NCBI GenBank assembly: GCA_003649515.1
Contig: QMSC01000034.1
Location: forward strand, 1 to 10,070
Source: Thermoprotei archaeon
Lineage (GTDB): Archaea; Thermoproteota; Thermoprotei; Thermofilales; B20-G17
Direction of reading: 5' to 3'
DNA length: 10,070 bases
Of the stretch, positions 5,784 through 10,070 are shown in pieces; positions within the stretch are counted from its first letter, which is position 1; every line of letters starts with the position of its first letter. The notes under the pieces are model-generated. The model ran no database searches and was not told the origin of the DNA. It saw only the letters and a program-made list of their open reading frames with translations. Position numbers and translations under genes: made by a program.

Positions 5784-5892
5784 GGCAGAATGCGAGAGAG
5801 CTAGCTTGTGGACGCATTAATGAATGCGGAGGCTCGGAGTTTTGCTCTGGACGTGTTTAATTGGTTAGGAGAGTTTGCTCAACCTCCATAGC
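5650..5892 (+). pseudogene. Possible remnant of a secreted or membrane protein gene, frame-broken
   Basis: Two overlapping plus-strand frames look like the ends of one protein. The first, with TTG 5650 or ATG 5692, encodes a basic start and one hydrophobic helix (FLTAVLIALLIMVSTVSL), like a signal peptide or membrane anchor. It ends in TAA at 5818-5820. The second frame is open from 5805 to TAG at 5890-5892 and encodes VDALMNAEARSFALDVFNWL plus a few residues. This resembles the closing helix of DUF4350/GATase-like proteins, which often end in N-x-x-x-A-x-x-x-x-x-W-L. A frameshift in 5805-5817 would join them into only about 80 residues, so a large internal loss would also be needed. The family link is an impression, not a verified match. 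Confidence 0.27.
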
Positions 5893-5945
5893 TCTCTTCG
5901 TCGAGGTCGTATACTCCAACAAAATCTATAAATTCAGGGTTATAA

Positions 5946-6065
5946 ATGCTTGTTCTACGAAATATGAAGAAGAAATCGGTAAACAGGATTAACGAAGCCC
6001 TTTTACGCTCTACTTACCGCTACTTCTGTACCTATCTCCAAGAGCTTGACGCCAAAAATATTTAA
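5946..6065 (+). CDS. Possible small protein, 39 residues
   Basis: ATG 5946 opens a 39-codon frame ending in TAA at 6063-6065. An internal ATG at 5964 would give MKKKSVNRINEALLRSTYRY and 13 more residues. The peptide is basic at the start and helical, with one Cys and three Tyr, and it has no membrane segment. TATA-like CTATAAATT at 5926-5934 lies about 30 bases before ATG 5964, which would suit a leaderless transcript from that codon. It converges on the SSB gene. No family is recognised and the length is near the chance limit. The opposite strand also reads open for short stretches here. Confidence 0.28.
   Translation: MLVLRNMKKKSVNRINEALLRSTYRYFCTYLQELDAKNI
6054..6062 (-). terminator. T-rich stretch downstream of SSB
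   Basis: On the minus strand this reads AATATTTTT, about 33-41 bases after the SSB stop codon. Archaeal transcription often ends in such T-tracts. No hairpin precedes it, and A/T-rich sequence is common here, so support is weak. Confidence 0.25.
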
Positions 6066-6094
6066 TGTCTGTGAGGGCTCGTAAGCACAAGCCT

Positions 6095-6520
6095 CTATCT
6101 TCTTCTAAACCTTCCTCTTCGAGGAGGCCTATAGAACCTAGGTCTCGTATCGGGAACAGTTTGCTCAGAGATGTTATTTTCCCTATTTACTTCCTCTATC
6201 TCTTCAGGACTATCTTCAACTGACCCGTTCCTTCCTATGTTTAATCTCATGGAGTTGCGGAAAACGCCGATATAGCCGTTTCTTATGATAACAGTTGAAC
6301 CCTCCTTCTCCCTAATTACATTAATGTTCTTATCCCACAGCGTCATCCTTACGACGCCTGTTTCATCCCCTACAAGCGCCTCAGCTACTCTATGTTCCGT
6401 TCCATCGCGTCGCGATGTCACAACTCTTTCCGAACCTACTTCCAGAATTTTTACCCTTATGTCGAAATTCCTAGAAGTGGGGTTTAACTCCCTTACTTTA
6501 ACCAACCTTTCTTCTGCCAT
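6095..6520 (-). CDS. ssb: Single-stranded DNA-binding protein, single OB fold (crenarchaeal type)
   Basis: The 141-residue protein matches the Sulfolobus-type SSB layout: one RPA-like OB fold followed by a flexible acidic stretch and a basic tail. EALVGDETGVVRMTLW (47-62) is the diagnostic core. W62, Y83 and F87 lie where Sulfolobus SSB has base-stacking aromatics, with Tyr replacing the second Trp. Residues 103-125 are acidic and polar; the last 16 are Arg/Pro-rich (RPPRRGRFRRR) instead of the usual Gly/Arg tail. It protects single-stranded DNA during replication and repair. ATG 6520 is chosen; an in-frame GTG at 6529 would add three residues. The A/T-rich upstream region has a BRE/TATA-like element near 6571-6585. 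Its presence argues against Thermoproteales, which generally lack this SSB. Confidence 0.92.
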   Translation of the reverse strand: MAEERLVKVRELNPTSRNFDIRVKILEVGSERVVTSRRDGTEHRVAEALVGDETGVVRMTLWDKNINVIREKEGSTVIIRNGYIGVFRNSMRLNIGRNGSVEDSPEEIEEVNRENNISEQTVPDTRPRFYRPPRRGRFRRR

Positions 6521-6570
6521 CTCAACCACTTATATTTGAATTGGTATGGTTCATAAACATCTGAACTACT

Positions 6571-6585
6571 ATTAATACTTTTCTA
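6571..6585 (-). promoter_or_regulatory. BRE/TATA-like promoter of ssb
   Basis: On the minus strand GAAAAG is followed by TATTAATA, a good BRE-TATA likeness. It predicts a start near 6545-6550 and a leader of about 25-30 bases before ATG 6520. A second A/T box (TTTTAAATT) lies about 15 bases further upstream. Confidence 0.4.
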
Positions 6586-6605
6586 CTAATTTAAAACTAG
6601 ATGTT

Positions 6606-6625
6606 AATTGATATATTAATCAATT
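6606..6625. repeat. Inverted repeat in the A/T-rich region upstream of ssb
   Basis: AATTGAT and ATCAATT form perfect 7-base arms around a 6-base A/T spacer. It sits upstream of the ssb promoter-like element and downstream of the nucleotidyltransferase stop. It could be a protein-binding site or part of an RNA hairpin, but such repeats occur easily in A/T-rich DNA. Confidence 0.35.
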
Positions 6626-6700
6626 CTTTTCGATAAATGTGCTTAAATCTCTAAAATTTTATATATTTGTATAAGGTTCACAGCAATTTAGGTGTCAAAT

Positions 6701-7087
6701 TCACAACGCAGTTCCTTTAAATTTAAGGGGAATCACTTCAACTCGTTTCCTCGCACCTAAGTACTCGTCTAAATTGCTTTCGCTTACAACAAGTATTTTA
6801 AAAGGGTGATAGGGAGGGAGGCGGGCCCCTTTCTCTATTAGTGACTTAATACGAGATAACTCAAGCTCTCCTTGGGGCGTTTCTCTTAGCGCTATTATTA
6901 CTTCTACAAGCCCTCCACCCCATTTCCTGCCCTCTATAACATCGCCCGTAATGAATACCTTAAATTGGGGCCCTAGCACGTGCAAGCATGCCTCAATGAT
7001 CCTAGTAGCCCATATTGCCCAACTATCCAGCATCCACCTCCTCTCGGCGAGAACCTCAAGTATGGGAATCCAATTCAATACACACAC
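6701..7087 (-). CDS. MNT-type nucleotidyltransferase-fold protein with degenerate active site
   Basis: The 128-residue protein follows a HEPN gene by four bases, the classic HEPN-MNT pairing. In such modules the MNT partner usually acts as antitoxin, in some cases by adding nucleotides to the HEPN toxin. It retains the fold outline: an N-terminal helix, KVFITGDVIEG at 43-53, a hydrophobic strand (VEVIIAL, 61-67), and the later YHPFKILVV (93-101) found in archaeal MNT proteins. The catalytic signature is lost: GS becomes GD, and the Asp-x-Asp metal motif reads LVE. It is therefore probably not catalytically active. The GTG at 7087 is used; TTG 7078, seven bases after a GGGTG, is an alternative. 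The MNT assignment rests on context and fold resemblance. Confidence 0.65.
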   Translation of the reverse strand: MCVLNWIPILEVLAERRWMLDSWAIWATRIIEACLHVLGPQFKVFITGDVIEGRKWGGGLVEVIIALRETPQGELELSRIKSLIEKGARLPPYHPFKILVVSESNLDEYLGARKRVEVIPLKFKGTAL

Positions 7088-7091
7088 CCGA

Positions 7092-7511
7092 TCAAGTAGC
7101 GATGTGCTTGATCGTCACTTTAATGAAGTTTATGACCTCTTTGGCAAAATCCAGTATCCTCTCAGCTTCCTCTCTTTCGTAGCTGGTAACGGAATTCTCT
7201 AAGTGCATGTAAGCGTCGTTTAACGCGGCTAAAAGGGAACTATTTTCCTCAATGTAAACCTGTACTTTCCGGGATGGCTTGCTTCGACCCAGAGTCACAA
7301 GTGTTCTTCTGAGTATGACGAATAGATCCCTAACTGTGCATAGACGAGGATATTCGCCCAAAAGATCGAGCAGCACGGCTTCTAAATAGAGCTTAGTTGC
7401 GTAGCCTGCGAGAAAAGCTGCGGTATCATAATAGCCTTCTCGTAGGACTATTCTTGCACTTTCGATAAGCTCTCGAGAGCGTTTCTTCATAAAATCTACG
7501 AGCTCTTTCAT
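7092..7511 (-). CDS. HEPN-domain protein, partner of the MNT-like protein
   Basis: The 139-residue all-helical protein starts MKELVDFMKKRSRELIESAR. It has the HEPN layout: a first helix with REGYYDTAAFLAGYATKLYLEAVLLDLLGEY (residues 24-54, matching the usual xAxFxAxQAxExALKAxxxxxG). It later has NDAYMHLENSVTSYEREEAERILDFAKEVI (98-127), like the C-terminal half of archaeal HEPN proteins. The RNase motif R-x4-6-H is absent: the usual AYxxSRY reads AYMHLEN. HEPN toxins are RNases; this one may be inactive or may act as a scaffold. ATG 7511 is preferred to GTG 7520 because GGTG lies six bases upstream. It is cotranscribed with the MNT gene and divergent from the aminopeptidase. Confidence 0.8.
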   Translation of the reverse strand: MKELVDFMKKRSRELIESARIVLREGYYDTAAFLAGYATKLYLEAVLLDLLGEYPRLCTVRDLFVILRRTLVTLGRSKPSRKVQVYIEENSSLLAALNDAYMHLENSVTSYEREEAERILDFAKEVINFIKVTIKHIAT

Positions 7512-7543
7512 AGGATACACCAGTATCTACCTAAAAGTGCTTC

Positions 7544-7557
7544 CTTTAATATTAAAG
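7544..7557. promoter_or_regulatory. Palindromic TATA-like element between divergent genes
   Basis: CTTTAATATTAAAG is a perfect 14-base palindrome in the 78-base gap between the HEPN and aminopeptidase genes. It can act as a TATA box in both directions: about 25 bases from the HEPN start region, and about 33 bases before GTG 7590. Alternatively it is an operator shared by both genes. Confidence 0.45.
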
Positions 7558-7589
7558 AATACCCTTCAATTTAAAGAAAGGGTGAGAAA

Positions 7590-8684
7590 GTGAGGTTAGT
7601 TGACATTTTGAAAAGAATATGCCTAGCACCCGGCGTCTCCGGCTTTGAAGATGGCGTAAGGCGAGCGCTTAAGGAGGTATTTCTAGAAGAGAAAATGAGA
7701 GATTTAACAGTAGATAACGTGGGAAACCTTATAGTAAAATGGGGTAAGGGAGGGTTAAAGATAGCTCTTATGGCCCACATGGATGAAATGGGAATAGTCA
7801 TTAGGGATATTGATGAAAGGGGCTACCTGCACTTCTCCTCTATAGGAGGGTTAGATAGAAGAGAACTGCTGGGACGACGGGTCGTGATCTTCGGTAATGG
7901 GAGAAGACTCCTAGGCAAGAAAATTGACGAACGAAAGGTTATCGGCGTTATAGGAGTAAAACCCGTGCACTTACTTAAGGATGAGGAAGCGAGAAGGATA
8001 CCCGATATTAAGGACATGTTCATAGATATAGGTGCAACCTCCCGCAAAGAGGCTGAGGAGTTTGTAAGAATAGGGGATATAGGAGTTGTGGAGAAACATT
8101 TCACTGTCTTGCCAGCTAATGAGGAGCTCGTATCCTGCAGGAGCCTAGACGATAGGGCAGGATGCGCTGCGATAATTGAGGTTCTGCGCATGCTCGGAGC
8201 TCCAGGAGATAAGGTCGTATATGCTGTGTTCACGGCTCAAGAGGAAATTGGAGCCAGGGGGTCGCGCGTAGCTGCCTTTACACTGGAACCTCATATAGCT
8301 TTTATTGTTGACGTGACACATGCGGTGGGCTTCCCGGGATTAGGTGCCCGAGACTATGCTCCAATAGAGATCGGAAAGGGTCCTGCAATAGCTTATGGCT
8401 CACCCATTAATGTTAAGCTATCCGAGTTCCTAATAGAGATCGCAGAAGAACTCAAAGTGCCCTATCAAATTGAGTACGCAGCTGGAAGGACGGGAACGGA
8501 TTTCGACTTCGTACAAATAGTCTCTAGAGGTATTTTGGCAACAGTCGTGAGTATACCCCTGAAGTACATGCATAGTAACGTAGAGGTCGTCTGTATCTCA
8601 GATATAGTCAATACAGCGAAGCTTCTCTCTGAAGCCATTAAACGTTTGAAGGAAGGGGATTTAGGGAGATTTAAACCATCCTAG
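7590..8684 (+). CDS. M42-family (TET-like) metalloaminopeptidase
   Basis: This 364-residue enzyme removes N-terminal residues from peptides. In archaea, M42 proteins form self-compartmentalised tetrahedral dodecamers in the cytosol. Metal and catalytic residues are visible: H63 and D65 in AHMDEMG, D187 in RSLDDRAG, E218 and E219 in TAQEEIG, D241 in IVDVTHA, and H328 in KYMHS. APGVSGFE at 13-20 and GRTGTDFD at 299-306 are further family marks. The length is normal and no residue is missing. GTG 7590 is preceded by GGTGAG at 7581-7586. A short hairpin (ACCCTT 7561-7566 with AAGGGT 7578-7583) could partly cover that site. Preferred substrates (Asp/Glu, Leu or Lys type) cannot be fixed by eye. 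Transcribed alone, divergent from HEPN. Confidence 0.93.
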   Translation: MRLVDILKRICLAPGVSGFEDGVRRALKEVFLEEKMRDLTVDNVGNLIVKWGKGGLKIALMAHMDEMGIVIRDIDERGYLHFSSIGGLDRRELLGRRVVIFGNGRRLLGKKIDERKVIGVIGVKPVHLLKDEEARRIPDIKDMFIDIGATSRKEAEEFVRIGDIGVVEKHFTVLPANEELVSCRSLDDRAGCAAIIEVLRMLGAPGDKVVYAVFTAQEEIGARGSRVAAFTLEPHIAFIVDVTHAVGFPGLGARDYAPIEIGKGPAIAYGSPINVKLSEFLIEIAEELKVPYQIEYAAGRTGTDFDFVQIVSRGILATVVSIPLKYMHSNVEVVCISDIVNTAKLLSEAIKRLKEGDLGRFKPS

Positions 8685-8707
8685 CGTGGTTACAGAGCTA
8701 GCTAAAC

Positions 8708-8716
8708 CTTTAAATG
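8708..8716 (+). promoter_or_regulatory. TATA-like box of the UroD-superfamily gene
   Basis: CTTTAAATG lies 38-46 bases before ATG 8754 and predicts a start near 8735-8740. It indicates a promoter separate from the aminopeptidase gene, which ends at 8684. Confidence 0.45.
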
Positions 8717-8739
8717 ATAACCGCTGTTCATGATAACCG
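8714..8739 (+). repeat. Tandem direct repeat over the UroD-superfamily promoter
   Basis: ATGATAACCG occurs at 8714-8723 and again at 8730-8739, separated by CTGTTC, giving a 16-base period. The copies overlap the TATA-like box and reach the predicted transcription start, a typical place for a regulator. No binding protein is suggested by the neighbours. Confidence 0.45.
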
Positions 8740-8753
8740 TAAGGGGGCCTGGC

Positions 8754-9863
8754 ATGAGCACCCCTCTTGAAAGATTTCTCAATACCGTGAGCTTTAAGCG
8801 TCCTCGAAGGGTTTTCTTTCGGGAGTTTTCGCTTAGGAAGGCAACTCTTGAGAAGTGGTATGAACAGGGGTTACCAAGGGACATCCATCCCGACGAATTC
8901 TTCGGCTTCGATAGGTATTGGAGTTGCGGCTTTCACGTAGACTTCGGCCCCATACCTCCCTACGAGACTGTAGTATTGGAGGAAACTGACCGGTATGTCA
9001 TTGTCAGAGATAAGTTCGGTGCGACAGTCAAGTACTTTAAGGTCCATGATACGGGTTTTGATACTAGACAGTGGCTTGACTTCAAGGTTAAAGATAGGAA
9101 GGATTTCGAGGACGTTAAAAAGAGGTTTAATCCTCACTCTCCCAAGAGGTATCCTCCTTACTGGCGTGCATTAGTAAGGTGTATTGAGATCAGGGATGCA
9201 CCTTTCGGCGTATCGTTTCCAGGACAATTCTGGTGGACTCGTGACTTCATGGGGTTACACGGGCTTCTCAGAGCATTTTATAAGCAGCCCGATTTAGTTC
9301 ACGAGATGATGGACTTCTATACAGAGTTCGTGATCGAGACGCTTCACCCATTGTTAGATGAAGTAAGCATCGATTTCGTCGTAATAAATGAGGACATGGC
9401 CTACAAATCAGGTCCCATGATAGGGCCCTCCCTATTTAAGGAATTCATGTACGAGAACTACAAGACCTTAGCTAAATTCCTTAAGGAACATGGGGTCAAG
9501 GTGGTCTTCTGGGATTCCGATGGTAATCCTGAACCTCTCCTACCTCTTCTAATTAAGGCTGGGATAAACGGCTTCTTGCCCCTCGAAGCGGCCGCTGGCG
9601 TCGATCCGGTAGAGGTAGGCAGAAAATACCCCGACCTCGTACTACTAGGGGGAATAGATAAGCGAGTACTAGCTTTCGGGACGGAAAGAGACATTGAGAG
9701 AGAAATAATGAGGAAAGTCCCTTCCCTCCTCACCCGAGGAGGATGCATACCTACCGTGGATCACGCGGTTCCACCTGAAGTGTCCTTGAAGAACTACATC
9801 TTCTACCTAAAGGTACTTAAAGGCCTTGGAGTTGGTCCGGAGAGTTTGAGGGAATCCCTTTAA
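8754..9863 (+). CDS. Uroporphyrinogen decarboxylase/MtaA-superfamily protein
   Basis: The 369-residue protein has a UroD-type barrel. The N-terminal LERFLNTVSFKRPRRVFF resembles the opening motif of methyltransferase-like members. INEDMAYKSGPMIGPSLFKE lies at 211-230, VVFWDSDGNPEPLLPLLIKA at 250-269, a PLEAAAGVDP turn at 276-285, LGGIDKR at 298-304 and GGCIPTVDHAVPPEVSLKNY at 329-348. The HemE hallmark for coproporphyrinogen synthesis (RxPxWxMRQAG) is absent, so it is not the heme enzyme. The HxC zinc motif of MtaA/CmuA corepressor methyltransferases is also not visible; that region reads FWDSDG. ATG 8754 is preferred, with GGGGG at 8742-8746 seven bases upstream; ATG 8730 would add eight residues. 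Substrate is unknown. Converges on the next gene with nine bases between stops. Confidence 0.85.
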   Translation: MSTPLERFLNTVSFKRPRRVFFREFSLRKATLEKWYEQGLPRDIHPDEFFGFDRYWSCGFHVDFGPIPPYETVVLEETDRYVIVRDKFGATVKYFKVHDTGFDTRQWLDFKVKDRKDFEDVKKRFNPHSPKRYPPYWRALVRCIEIRDAPFGVSFPGQFWWTRDFMGLHGLLRAFYKQPDLVHEMMDFYTEFVIETLHPLLDEVSIDFVVINEDMAYKSGPMIGPSLFKEFMYENYKTLAKFLKEHGVKVVFWDSDGNPEPLLPLLIKAGINGFLPLEAAAGVDPVEVGRKYPDLVLLGGIDKRVLAFGTERDIEREIMRKVPSLLTRGGCIPTVDHAVPPEVSLKNYIFYLKVLKGLGVGPESLRESL

Positions 9864-9872
9864 GCCTCAAAA

Positions 9873-10070
9873 CTAGAGGACTACGGCGACGCATATTCCC
9901 AATACGCTTGGAGCAAATTCCCCTAAGATTTTTAGGGCCAAAGTGGCGGTCTCAGGCGCAAACAGAAGTAGTGGGTCGAGATAAACTAGGAAATCCCTCC
10001 CCTTCTCTCCGATTATACGCCAATATCTTCTCCTATCCTTTTCCACGCGCTTTTTCCTCTCTTCTAAGAA
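9873..10070 (-). CDS. C-terminal fragment of an unidentified membrane-associated protein (cut by window edge)
   Basis: The minus-strand frame is open from the window edge to TAG at 9873-9875, giving 65 residues. It begins with a highly charged helix (EERKKRVEKDRRRYWRIIGE) and continues into DFLVYLDPLLLFAPETATLA and a final hydrophobic stretch ending in CVAVVL. This looks like a basic cytoplasmic segment followed by one or two membrane-associated helices at the extreme C-terminus. The opposite strand over this region does not read as a gene. I do not recognise the family. It is convergent with the UroD-superfamily gene, with nine bases between stop codons. Confidence 0.6.
   Translation of the reverse strand, partial: FLEERKKRVEKDRRRYWRIIGEKGRDFLVYLDPLLLFAPETATLALKILGEFAPSVLGICVAVVL

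Larger units (their letters stand above)
5567..6094. other. Gene-poor stretch with fragmentary short ORFs
   Basis: No confident gene is found in these 528 bases. The left part (5590-5640) is T/A-rich and may terminate the TIM-barrel transcript. The middle has short plus-strand frames that look like two ends of a broken gene (5650-5892), opposed by an equally plausible 47-codon minus-strand frame (5640-5783). The right part has a 39-codon plus-strand frame (5946-6065) behind TATA-like sequences. I see no tRNA, CRISPR repeat, transposase or long inverted repeat. Confidence 0.5.

Noticed and set aside
6018..6090. Short minus-strand frames downstream of ssb that read like protein
   Set aside because: They are under 30 codons, lack start signals, and lie in the 3' region of ssb opposite a longer plus-strand frame.
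7527..7536. CTACCTAAAA, identical to the right half of the metal operator at 732-750
   Set aside because: There is no matching left arm, so it is a half-site only and probably chance.
7823..8233. 136-codon minus-strand open frame inside the aminopeptidase gene
   Set aside because: It is antisense to intact M42 motifs; the translated sequence is low in structure and has no known domain.
1..10070. Mobile element, CRISPR array, tRNA or prophage
   Set aside because: No transposase, integrase, phage gene, evenly spaced repeat array or tRNA-like cloverleaf was seen by eye on either strand.

Overview
The window looks like chromosome of a hyperthermophilic archaeon, most likely a crenarchaeote (Thermoproteota). 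Several signs agree. Arg codons are mainly AGA/AGG and Ile is often ATA. GTG starts are common. BRE/TATA-like boxes lie just upstream of genes, giving short leaders. There is a Sulfolobus-type single-OB-fold SSB, a HEPN/nucleotidyltransferase pair, and a candidate archaeal C/D-box guide RNA. I cannot name the genus.

Layout. The left end carries two minus-strand genes: the N-terminus of a Gfo/Idh/MocA-type oxidoreductase (1-120) and a DUF488 protein (175-639). A plus-strand four-gene operon follows (769-3818): metal-binding solute-binding protein, DtxR/MntR-type regulator, ABC ATPase and ABC permease. Its genes overlap or nearly overlap, and two DtxR-type palindromes sit between the TATA-like box and the first start codon. 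Next come an HD-domain phosphohydrolase (3924-4478), a compact element with all four boxes of a C/D sRNA (about 4532-4588), and a glycoside-hydrolase-like TIM-barrel protein (to 5566).

The stretch 5567-6094 has no confident gene. It holds fragmentary, mutually exclusive short ORFs that may be gene remnants or small proteins. Three minus-strand genes follow: SSB (6095-6520), a degenerate MNT-type nucleotidyltransferase (6701-7087) and its HEPN partner (7092-7511). A divergent promoter region with a perfect 14-bp palindrome separates HEPN from an M42/TET aminopeptidase (7590-8684). A UroD/MtaA-superfamily protein (8754-9863) follows. The right end holds the C-terminus of an unidentified membrane-associated protein on the minus strand (9873-10070).

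How the genes work together. The 769-3818 block reads as a self-regulated transition-metal importer: the regulator encoded by the second gene probably binds the palindromes at the operon's own promoter. The HEPN and MNT genes form a toxin-antitoxin-like pair, but both have lost the textbook catalytic motifs. The other genes look like independent housekeeping or metabolic units. I see no CRISPR array, tRNA, rRNA, transposase or integrase. The most notable items are the C/D-box sRNA, which overlaps the extended start of the next ORF, and the doubled metal-regulator operator.
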